64,000 nt of DNA, taken from contig OY755042.1 of assembly GCA_963576565.1 (NCBI GenBank), forward strand, positions 104,399,314 through 104,463,313, given 5' to 3'. The first letter of the stretch is position 1. Every line of letters starts with the position of its first letter. Source of the stretch: Aspidapion aeneum. Lineage: Eukaryota; Arthropoda; Insecta; Coleoptera; Brentidae. The notes below the pieces were generated by a model. That model had not been told where the DNA came from. It saw nothing but the letters and a program-made list of their open reading frames with translations, and made no database searches. Positions 47,909 through 58,400 of the stretch are shown in pieces. The position numbers were made by a program, and so were the translations under genes.

Positions 47909-48559
47909 CAAAATTCCATCCACAAGAAAATCCGCGGTGCCGCGAGTGAAATGTGGAACTGCTGCTAAATGAAAGAAAGTAAGCTTCTAGCGTGTTGCCG
48001 ATTTTTTTCCTTCGTTTTAGTTCAATAAACGTCTGTTTTCCCAGATGAATTTACCTTTGGGGTAATTTTTTTTGTGAAGTCTTCTCCCCTTCAGGCACTC
48101 AGCTGTCTAACATTTGACTTTAATAAGTTTGTCACATCTCTTTCTCTTTAAAATATGTTAAACATACAAGGTCTCTAGTGGGGGTCAGTTTTTTGCTATC
48201 TCCCCTAGGAATTACCCAAAACCCTTTAGATACATTGAATTGTGGGACACCCTGTACCTAGAAAACCAAAAAACTTTCTACCAAAAGCTATTTGAACTTT
48301 TTTCTTCTTTTTCCCTTTTGTCCAGATTTATGACATTTCTGACTTTTTGTACTTTCTCTTTTTTTTCAATATTGCTTTTAAACATAACTTTCCCTTAAAA
48401 ACTTGGATCCCAATTGAAAAATAACTACATTAATAAATTAAATAATCAAATAATAATAAAAAGAAAAAATAATGAACATATTTACTCACATAAATGTTGC
48501 TGGCTGCTATTTAGAATCATTCGCTCGCTTTACTTATAAATTAAAACACACATGGGCTC
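47909..48559. other. 3' flank of Ube2S with MITE debris
   Basis: 48170-48270 carries GGGGGTCAGTTTTTTGCTATC and GGGACACCCTGTA, the right end of the inverted-repeat family at 55351-56187. The sequence adjoining 48560 is the probable Ube2S 3' untranslated region; I could not pick a polyadenylation signal. Confidence 0.45.
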
Positions 48560-49896
48560 TCACAATCTTTTCAATGTTTTCTTTTTGTCTTTCAGTTTTT
48601 TCTTGACTGCTGTATCACTGCCGGCATGCTTTTTGGCCAGGGGGCCCTCTTCTGATGAACATTTACTTTTGTGGGGCTAAAATACACAAAAAAAAAAAAT
48701 AAATAGAGCCATTAAAACTATTTACAAAAGCGTTAGAGAAATAAGAAAATCATATTAAATTTTACTTTAGGTTACAGTATTTTTCTGTGCAAAAATAATC
48801 AAAACTTTTAAAAATGTGATCAATTGCCCCAAAATTCCCCTACATACCTGGGCATGAATTTCTGTCATCATTTTGGCTCTTTGGAAATAATCATCATAGT
48901 GTTCAAGTAGAAGCTTTCCAGCCTCTTCATTTAAGGCTGATTCAGGATTGGGCACTATTAGAAGACACTTGATTGTCTTAAAACAAAAAAGAATATTAAT
49001 TATTGTTTTTGTTATTAATTTTTTTGTCAATTTATTTAGTCAATTTTTTTTTTATAAACAAATAAACTTACAAGCAAAATGTGCTTAATTCCGAGATCCG
49101 GCTTCCAATCTTTCTTCAAAGTATTGACACAAATCTCTCCATTTGAGGCCACATTAGGATGGAAAATCTTGGTTACAAAATAAGCTTTTGGTGGCTCAGT
49201 TGGGAAATTTTTGCCCAGTGAGAGTTTTACTTTAAAAATGCCATTGATATAAGGTGTACCTACAAAAAAATGCATGTATGAGCAAATTTTGTTATAATAA
49301 TAATTAAAACAAATCAGTACTATCCAATAAACTTTAAATATTTTACCCTGAGGTCCATCAATAAAGGCCTGAATATCAGTAACATCTTCCTCATTGATCT
49401 GAACCTTGATCCCCTCAAGAGGATTGTTCACCAAGTCCTGCATTTCTTTTACCACTCCACGAATTGTTTGTGGAGAGAGGTTCTCAACATTGTTTGACAT
49501 CTTAAAGAAAGGAAATTTTTGTAAGGGTAAACTTGCATCCCAGTTGCATTAATAATGATTATAGAGACCTCAAATACTGAGGTTGTAAAACATAAGCAAA
49601 TAAGGTTAGATGTTAACACAAGACTGAATTTTAAACAAATTAAAGCCTAAACCCAGACTGAAACTAAAATCATTGGACAAAAGAAGGTTCCATCTACAGT
49701 TTGAAAAAAAAAATTAAGGGTTGGAACCAATTAGGGTAGTTCAAGAGACCAAAAAAGCTTCCAAGTATTTGCAAAACCTGGAGCCTAGGTAGCTTTCCAT
49801 TATACCTAGCTTCTCATATTTGAATTTTCAATTGAAAGACTAGTACTGGATTTATTAAAGACAAAAACAGAAGGTACTTACCGATCCAGAAGACAT
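48560..49896 (-). CDS. Ube2S: Ubiquitin-conjugating enzyme E2 S, five coding exons
   Basis: E2 that extends Lys11-linked ubiquitin chains on APC/C substrates in mitosis. Minus-strand exons: 49896-49882, 49500-49347, 49259-49072, 48976-48848, 48676-48560. Phases join to 200 residues (human 222). MSSGS comes from a 15-nt exon, then [14 protein letters not shown]. The UBC fold covers about 15-160, with [16 protein letters not shown], the HPN motif at 90-92 and catalytic Cys100 in [29 protein letters not shown] follows. The tail (PLAKKHAG, Lys-rich) ends LKRL, matching the Leu-Arg-Arg-Leu-type tail by which UBE2S binds the APC/C. The Ala/Gly-rich insert of the human protein is absent. The frame is open upstream to 50061, but the fly protein as I remember it begins MSS-, favouring 49896. 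Divergent from Chk1. Confidence 0.96.
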
Positions 49897-50272
49897 TGTG
49901 AGAATTTGTTCAAGTTTTTGCTGACAAAAATCCAAATTATGACAAAAATTTCGATCAAAACAGCGCCATTTGCTTTGGCTGGGAGCTTTTTGACAGCTGA
50001 CTTGATTTGTGTTGATGTCAAGGAGAAGGTGCAAGGTTGATTTGATTGGAAGTGACGTCATAAAATAAAGTCCGTTGTGAGATGATCAGTGCGCATTTTT
50101 GCAGCTTTTATTCCATATTGACCAATTTGAAAGTTTGTTATAAAAAATTAGGTCCAGCACAATTTGTTCTCGCCGATGTCCCGTGCTTGACTCGACGCTC
50201 ACCCAACTCAGTCGCCATCGTTTTGGTTTGCAATTTTATTTACACTGTATAGAAAAGGTGTCCTATCTTATA
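49897..50272. promoter_or_regulatory. Ube2S upstream region
   Basis: This stretch must contain the Ube2S 5' untranslated region and promoter. 49950-50060 is less AT-rich than its surroundings and contains GACGTCA near 50052 (a CRE/ATF-like site). Placement of the start site is not possible from sequence alone. Confidence 0.4.
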
Positions 50273-50411
50273 CCCTGTTTCCACCAATGCATGTCCACTC
50301 CGATTCAAAAAACGCATCAGGTGGCCCTGCATTTAAAACCGGTGCAAATCCATGGGTCATCACGTGATGCGTTTTTTGAATCGGGTAGGGCATGTATTGG
50401 TGGAAACAGGG
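50273..50411. mobile_element. 139-bp palindromic MITE, copy 1
   Basis: CCCTGTTTCCACCAATGCAT at the left end, its reverse complement at the right, and a TA on each side. The inner arms (ATTCAAAAAACGCATCA, TGATGCGTTTTTTGAAT) continue the palindrome. The second copy at 51611-51749 has the same length. Confidence 0.9.
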
Positions 50412-50734
50412 TATTAATTTATTTTTTGTTCCTGGTAGCGGATCCAGGATGTCCGGTGGGGAAGAACCAAGGAGGTATAATATTGATATAAATGATATTT
50501 TAAAATATTTCTATTCTGTTTTAATTAGGTTTGATCTTAAAATTTTAGCACCACAACCAAATAAAAATATCTGCAAGCAAAAATTTTTTTAAAAATGGGT
50601 TTTATTTGTTGTGAAAAACTTAAAAGAAAAATGAACTTTGTAAAAAATTGCGGTTTCTGCAATAGATATTTCTTTTACTTGAACCATTATGACCAGTTTC
50701 GGCTTGAACTGAAAAATATTAGGTTCGGTTCGGT

Positions 50735-51600
50735 TCGGTTACATCGATATTACAGTCTCCTTAGACATTGTCAGTACGGCATAACCAAGATGGATGAAAA
50801 GGCGATGAAATGAAGATGATAAAATCTGAAAAGGAGAAATGAAATGTGGATACCTACTTTAGAAAACCAACTGCCAATTTGCGGAATCAACTAGGGTAGC
50901 CTCGGGTCTGAGGCATAAATCTAACATTACTACGGAGACAGCTAAAGTCAATCTCAGTAGGTATCCTAAGCCCAGGTTCTATATTAAACCTGAAAGGAAT
51001 TTTTTGAGGTGTGGTCATACACACTAAATAAATTAATTTACGGGCTGGTCCTCAGAACAAGGTAGTGGTAGCCGTATACATCGATGTTACAGTCTCCTTA
51101 GACATTGTCAGTACGGCATAACCAAGATGATAAAATCTGAAAAGGAGGAATGAAATGTGAATACCCACTTATGAAAAACAACTGCCAATTTGCGGTGTCA
51201 GCTAGGCCAGCCCGTAAATTAATTTATTTAGTCTATGACCACACCTCAAAGAATTCCTTTCATATTTAATATAGAACCTGGGCTTAGGATACCTACTGAG
51301 ATTTAGGGTAGCCTCGGGTCTGAGGCAAAAATCTAACATTACTACGGAGACAGCTGTCACAGCGAATTGGCAGTTGGTTTTCTAAAGTGGGTATCCACAT
51401 TTCATTTCTCCTTTTCAGATTTTATCATCTTCATTTCATCGCCTTTCCATCCATCTTGGTTATGTCATACTGACAACGTCTAAGGAGACTGTAACATCGA
51501 TGTATACGGCTACCACTACCTTGTTCTGAGGACCAGCCCGTAAATTAATTTATTTAGTCTATGATCACACCTCAAAAAATTCCTTTCATATTTCATAGAT
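50735..51600. repeat. Multi-copy inverted repeat between Ube2S and Chk1
   Basis: Three partial units share TACAGTCTCCTTAGACATTG (50750 and 51090 direct; 51478-51500 inverted), GGTAGCCTCGGGTCTGAGGC (50896 and 51307) and AATTTGCGG/CGAATTGG blocks. Units alternate in orientation, so the region can fold in several ways. A degenerate relative may lie at 61600-61690. Non-coding. Confidence 0.75.
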
Positions 51601-51610
51601 TAAACTATTA

Positions 51611-51749
51611 CCCTGTTTCCACCAATGCATGCCCACCCCGATTTAAAAAACGCCTCACGTGATGGCCCATGGATTTGCACCGGTTTTAAATGCAGCGTCA
51701 CCTGATGCGTTTTTTGAATCGGGGTGGGCATGCATTGGTGGAAACAGGG
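51611..51749. mobile_element. 139-bp palindromic MITE, copy 2
   Basis: Same termini and length as 50273-50411, TA on both sides, a few substitutions. Here the central part reads CACGTGATGGCCCATGG. Confidence 0.9.
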
Positions 51750-51805
51750 TATATAATATAGAAAAGGGGAGCCCCTCTGCTGCCTCACCTGGATCCACCC
51801 CTGCT

Positions 51806-52457
51806 TGTAAAAAGTTATTTTTTTAATACTATACAAAAAAAAACATTAGCACGGCCGGCGCGGTGGCGACGACTTGGGTCGGCGACTTTATTCGTTTAAA
51901 AATGATGCAAAAATTTCTAGAATATACAAATATTGCTTTGATAATCGGACGCAAAGAAAGGTATTAAAACTTTTATAAAATGCCAAATGGTTTTTTTTAT
52001 TAGAAATTTTCATAAAAAAAAAAAAATGCATTTGTTTTTGTAATTCCTTTTTACTCCTACCTTTTCCCTTTCAGCACCTTGGGAAACAGTAAAAAGATTT
52101 TTGAATTCACCAATCAGATCCGACTGTCAAAAAAGTTGACAATCGTATTGATTTCGGTCGTGAGGGCGCCACAGTCGAAAGATCCCGCGAAATCGATTTT
52201 TGTTGTGGTTTTTCGTTTTTTATCATGTTCCTTGAAAATGAGACGGGTTTTTGTTCCTTTTTTCCTTCCAATCCGTGAAAATTTCACAACATTTCAATAG
52301 TTTCAAATGCAGTTCCATTCAACTCTTCAACCGTATCCTTCCAAGGCCAACTTCAAAAACCATTCAACACGTTTCATTTGTTTTGGTTTTCTGAAAATCT
52401 TCCATTTTATGTTTTACACTGCCTCAAAAAATTTTGTGATTAGATAAAATATAAGTG
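51806..52457 (+). promoter_or_regulatory. Chk1 upstream region
   Basis: Between the repeat cluster and the Chk1 start codon. 51855-51885 and 52160-52200 are CpG-rich (CGGCCGGCGCGGTGGCGACG; GATCCCGCGAAATCGAT) in an AT-rich setting, and TTTCCCGCGAAA-like E2F motifs are approximated by CCCGCGAAA at 52184. A frame at 52079-52300 is not recognisable. An E2F-type control of Chk1 is an inference. Confidence 0.4.
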
Positions 52458-55400
52458 ATGGAAACTAAAGCGTTTGTAAAAGATTGGCTGTGCTATGATG
52501 CTATCCTTGGGGAAGGGGCCTATGGGGAGTAAGTTTGGTTACCTAGTTTATATTCAAATCATGAATAATTTAGTTTCTTTTATAAAAGACCCTTTATTTT
52601 ATTAACTAAGGGCTGATCTATATTTTTGCTTTATGTAGCTTTTCTACCTATATAGTATGATAGAGATATAAAACTAGGGTTCCATAAAATTAAGCACTGG
52701 ACTTGTCCATTGTGCATTATATGGCAGGGTAAATTAGGCAAGTTTTAATTACAATTTGTTGTAAAAACCCATCTTTTATTGCAGGGTCAGACTTCTAGTT
52801 CATGAGAAAACTCAAGATAAAATTGCCTGCAAAATTATTGATCACACTAAATACAAAGATGCCAAAACCAACATTAACCGAGAAGTTACCATACATGCCA
52901 TGTTAGACCATGAAAATATTATCAAATATTTAGGAAGAAGACAGGGTCCTTCTAAAGAATATATTTTCCTAGAGTATGCATCTGGAGGAGAGCTTTTTCA
53001 AATGATAGGTAAAAAAAAAGTAATCTCATAATTTAAAAATAATAATTGTTTCTTGCAAAATAAATACTATTTAAAAATGTTTTTTTTATTACAGAACCAG
53101 ACTATGGCATGCCATCTCAAGCTGCTCAACTATTTATGAGACACCTTCTCTTTGGTGTGGACTATCTGCATCGAAAAGGAATCACTCATCGAGATATAAA
53201 GCCAGAAAACTTGCTCATAGATGGAAGAGGAGTCTTAAAGATCACAGATTTTGGGCTGGCTACAATATTTAGGTTGAAAGGAAAAGAAAGGAAACTTGAT
53301 AAAAAGTAAGTGATCCAGATAGTCCACAGTACACTGGTCTATTTTTTAAGTTATTTTTAGGACAGTAATGCATTTACTCACATTTTTTAAAACACAAAAC
53401 AAAATTGCCTTTTAGTCATCACTTAAAAACGAGACTGGACTAATAGTTTTATTTAAATTGATCTTATATATTTATCTGTTTTAAGAATTTTAATCTGGAC
53501 TGTTTTTTTCAAAACTTTTCTGAAACCATTTTTTTTTTAACTAAAGGTGTGGTACAAAGCCCTACCTGGCCCCAGAAGTGTTTAAGAAGCCCTATTTTGC
53601 CAGACCAGCAGATCTTTGGAGTTGTGGGGTTGTCTTTGTGGCCATGCTGACAGGAGGTAAGTGTATCTAATATCTAGTTGCCTTCTTGTAATGATAAACA
53701 AATTAAAAAAGGTTCTTTTTTAGCAAGAACTTTCAAATAAAATTGTTTTGTACAAAAAAAAATATACCCAAAATAATTTTCCACAAAATAGTAATATAAA
53801 ATGTTAAGAAAAAACAGAGTTCATATTTATTTTTAGCTCACACATATACTATACTATAGTAGTGTGAGGTATGGTGATCCTAATTTTTTTGAGAAAAAAA
53901 AAGTTGCTCTGATTTCATTTTTTTTTTATATCTTTGCGTTTCAGATGATTTTGAAACTTTTTTGATGTGCTGTCTGTCTGTCTGTCTGTTTGTCTGTATG
54001 TCTGTCTGTCTGTGTGTCTATCTGTATGTCTGTCTGTAACAACCAACGCACATAACTCAAAAACCGCTTGGCCGATTTTAATAAAATTTGGTACCTAGGC
54101 TGGGTCTTTGGTCAAGATGGTCCCATTTAAAAATGAACAAAATCCACCGAACACAAACCAAATAAAAGGGTGGGGGTAGATTTCAAAAATTAGAGTTTAT
54201 GTGAAAATATGGCGTGTGTGATATCAAACGAAAGGTAATTGAGTCTGGAGTTAAACAAAATACATTTTAATTTATTTTAAAAAAAGGGTGGGGTTATATT
54301 TCAAAAATTAGAGTTTAAGTGAAAATATGGCGTGTGTGATATCAAACGAAAGCTAATTGAGTCCGGAGTTTAACAAATAACATTTTAGTATTTGCATATT
54401 TTAAGGGTGGATGTAAATTTTAAAAATTTGAGTTTAAGTCAAAACATGGCTTGTGTGGTATCAAACAAAAGGTAATTTAGTCTGGAGTTGAATAAAATAT
54501 ATTTCAGTTTTTAGTTATATTAGCTCACACATAAACTATAACTATAGTACCTAGTGTGAGCTTAGGGGCCCATATTTTGGTAGAGTATTTAAGATATTGT
54601 TCAATTTCTTTTAATTTAAAAAACCTAGTAATTTACCAACTAAGAAAATTCTCTAAAATAAATTACTATCTTTCCATTATCAGTGTTCTATTTTAGGTAA
54701 AATAAAAAAAAATCATTAAGAGATGAAGAGTCAGTTTATGTCAAAAGAAAAATATTAAGTGTGCAAAATTTCATGATTATGGTGAGTGGTTGAGCACTCA
54801 GCAACCAATTCTTGGCAATATTTTGTTTAGAACTGACCAGCTTTTAAAAATGATTAAATGATAATAATAAAAACAATTTTGATATTCAAATGTCAAAAAA
54901 TATAAATAAATGAAACTCTTTTTTTTATTAAAAAAAAACAACTTAATTGTTAATGACTGGTATAGTATGAGTAATAGAAATGCAAAATATTGTTTTTGTT
55001 TTGTAAAATAACTGCATGGTCAATCACTAGCATCAATCTATCCAGTAGTTACCCACCTGTAATTTTACAAAATGTTTCATTTTAGTTTCTATACATTTCA
55101 TAGTTTTACCCTTAATAGGTCATTAGAAAATTGTATAGACAACGTCGTTAAATACCGAGATGAATTCCATCAAAGGAGCATGCGCCAAAATTAACGTCAA
55201 AATGTCTAATTTAAATTATTGGCGCGAATACCGTGATTGGCGCGAGATCGAAGAGCTTAACATATAATAAAAAATTCAAGGTATAAAATAATGGTCAATT
55301 CTAATTTTTAGGTATGATTTTATGTCGGTACCGGGTGGTTTTTTATAACCAGAGCAGTGTCCCAAATTCAATGTTTTTGGGGGGTTTCGAATATTTCTAG

Positions 55401-58400
55401 AGGGGCTAAAAAAAACTGATCCCCCTTTGATATAACAAGCCGTTTTTAAACTACGGGGTGTTTTTAAAGTCTGCATTTTGGGAAGGGGTCTATAACTTGT
55501 TTATTTATTAATATTTTTTATTTCTGTGAAAACATTCTTAAGACACTTTTTTAAGAGGAATTCAACTGTTAAATTAAATTTCATTTGTCACGTTTAGTTT
55601 TTGAGATATCACATAAAATTAATTTTTCTTTATGGTAGGATCCATTTATTTCTTTATATTTTTTTTTATTTTTACCACATATTTTAGTTTGCTTAATGGG
55701 TTTAAAATATTTTAATATAAAAATAAAAAATAATAAAGAGGTGATTAAAAAATAAAAATAAAGAAAACAATAAAAAAATAAAATATTGAGTGTGATTCAT
55801 CATTTTAAAGGAAATTTTAAGCTGATTTTAAAAATCGAATACTAAAAGAGTTATTCTGTAAGAAAAATAACAACTCAAAAAGCAATATTTTGAAAACCAA
55901 AAGAGATAAATAAAAACCGTTTACATCTGTCAATTCTTCAAGAAAAGATCTATAAGAAAGCTATTTACACAAAAACAAAATTTTCATAAACAAAAAAGTT
56001 ATAGACCCCCTCCCAAAATGCAGACAAAAACACTCTGTAGCTTAAAAACGGCTTGCTATATCTAAATGTGGTTTTCACCTTTAGGCTTCTCTTGAAATTT
56101 GAGCGTCGCAAAGGGGGGTCAGTTTTTTCTATCTCCCCTAGAAATACCCGACACCACAAAAAAACAACGAATTTGGGACACCCTGTACAGGGTGTGACAA
56201 TGAAGTCGATTTTATGAGAGGGAACACCCTGTATATTTTTGCATTTTAAGATTCGTCTTTTCTTTCTGATTTCAAAAATATACAATATCTACGTGCTGCG
56301 ATTAATATTTTTTGAGGTATATGCAGTATTTCTTCTATATGATCTTATCCATTTCACGTTTATTTTGTTTTGCCATGGGAGTATTGACTCTCAACTCCAA
56401 TGTTTCTTCAAGTATTTCTTGATTGTGTTTGTATTTCAAATCATCACACAGATCCAAGTTTTTTGGGAAGGAGCATTTATATTCTAGGCATCTAAACATA
56501 AAAACACTTTCTGCATAGGAATACCTTTGTTTTTGTATGCCATGTTTACTTTGACAGTGTTTATTCAAATTAAATTGGGCACTAAATAATTTGTCACACA
56601 ACTTGCACGTCAACGGCATTTTCACAGCACAAAAACGACGAATTTTCATAAAAAAGAACTGGAAATTATTAAAGTTTTGCTGTATAAAACCATACTGAAA
56701 TATCTCTCAGTTGATTGGTTGGCAGAAGTGACAGAACAACGCTTGCGCATGTCTTGGAATTCATCTCGGTATTTAACGACTCATACAAGAACTGTTCAAC
56801 CATTACTTGAAATAACATTACTCTTAAATGTTATTAGACAATCTTTAACACATTTTATTGGTAAGGCTGTGCCATCTAGAAGTCAAAGGGTAAAAGACTA
56901 TGCAACTAACATAAATTTCACTCAATTTTTCGCATTTTCCATAGTGACTCAATTTGCCGCCATGACAACTCGCCGTCGGCCGCCGTAGTTTCAGTTTGCA
57001 ATTTTGACAGGTGTTTAGAGTTCCAGTAACAAAGCAATTTAATATGTTTTTGTTTAAAAAAAAATTCAAAATGGCCAATGTAAAATGGCGGACTGTGGGG
57101 TATTTAAGGTCGCTGAATTTAATTTTGTATACGCGGTTTATGTACTGTGTCTCCAGAACGTTGGAGCTTTTGGCAACCCAGCATTTGTTTGACATTCATG
57201 GGGTTTGTCCTGAGAGCCAATCAGTAGCGTGAGAGCGGGCGCACTATTGCCAAAGTTAGGCTATTTGGTAAAATTGTGCGCTTTCTAGTTGTATTTTCAA
57301 ATGTAAACACTGTACTATTTTATGCACTTTAGAAGTTTTTAAATAAAATGAAATTTATTGGGTATAAGGATAAGGCATCAGAAAAACAATTTTTTCTTCA
57401 GCAACGTTTCGATATATAATTATGTCTTTATCAAGCCTGAGAAAGCCAGTCTCAAGCCTCCAGAGAACTATTATAATATTGCTTTTTATTTTTTTTATGA
57501 GCTTAAAGTAAAATTTTTTAAAAGGCAAAAATTTACAAAAAATAAACTTTATACTCAATAAAAGAAAAAATTAAAAGCATTATTATAAGGCGATCAGATT
57601 TAGTTAGCGGTGATAGCTTCTCTCAAGGCTTGAAGGTGGCTTTCTGAGGCTTCATAGAGATATATCAAAACATTATTGAAGAAAAAATTGTTTCTCTGAT
57701 GCCTTATCCCTATACCCAATAAATTCCAGTAAAATGACATCCCAAGAGAATGTATCCAACATAAAACGGGAATTGTTTGTGTGTCTCAATCAGTAAACTT
57801 TTTTTCAGAACTTCCTTGGGGTGATGCAACAGACCAAAACGAAGAATTTACAAAATGGAAAAAAGATGTCTACATCTCGGAGTCACCGTGGAAAAAACTC
57901 GGTAACACTGCTCTTAGTTTGGCGAGACAAATTCTAAATGAAGATACGGAAAAAAGACTAACACTGGATCAGATTTTGAAGCATCCTTGGATGAGGTTCT
58001 ATTTTGGAAATGGTAAGTTTCTACTTAGGATATTCCATAAAAATGCTGAGATAATGAAAAAAAAATGTACAGTCAATGACTTTTTAAGTTGCAGGTGTAT
58101 TTTTTTCTAACAAAATTTCTTATTTATATATATATTAGAAAAGAGTTGTAAATATGTATGTATACAGACAGATTTAAAGTTGTTTATTTTTTTGGTGTGG
58201 TTCAAACTGGGTTGCCTAATTTCAAATAGGAATATTTTTATTTTCAAGCGCAACAGTTTAAAAAGTCCCTGACTGTACATATGGTATAGTCAGTAGGCTT
58301 GTTGCCAAAGAATAGTGGTACTATATTTATTCCATCTTACAAAATAAATTTAAGAATTGACACTTTGGCATAATTCATATAATAAAAGCTATAAGTTTTT

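Larger units (their letters stand above)
50437..51805. mobile_element. hAT-like bounded composite with nested inverted repeats
   Basis: GTAGCGGATCCAGGATG at the left and CCTGGATCCACCCCTGC at the right look like inverted Tip100-type hAT ends. Inside are the complex inverted repeat at 50735-51600 and MITE copy 2. No clear 8-bp duplication is found. Confidence 0.45.
55144..56780. mobile_element. Candidate element bounded by 25-bp inverted repeats, containing a zinc-finger ORF
   Basis: A 25-bp sequence beginning GTCGTTAAATACCGAG (55144-55168) recurs exactly inverted at 56756-56780, with looser similarity continuing inward (CATGCGC). Inside are a foldback MITE (55351-56187) and the antisense zinc-finger frame (56335-56649). 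The exact termini are uncertain because weak similarity also runs outward. Confidence 0.45.

Noticed and set aside
49036..49500. 154-codon uninterrupted E2 ORF
   Set aside because: It spans Ube2S exons 2 and 3 with an in-frame intron (49346-49260) that interrupts the conserved GPQGTPY segment.
52079..52300. 73-codon ORF upstream of Chk1
   Set aside because: No similarity, different frame and no splice connection to the kinase; more likely upstream or 5' untranslated sequence.
56845..57232. Overlapping ORFs of 73-116 codons on both strands
   Set aside because: No recognisable domains; listed only as CpG-enriched intronic sequence.
57781..58110. 109-codon ORF beginning [11 protein letters not shown]
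   Set aside because: Only 57809-58012 is coding (Chk1 exon 5); the ends are intron read-through.
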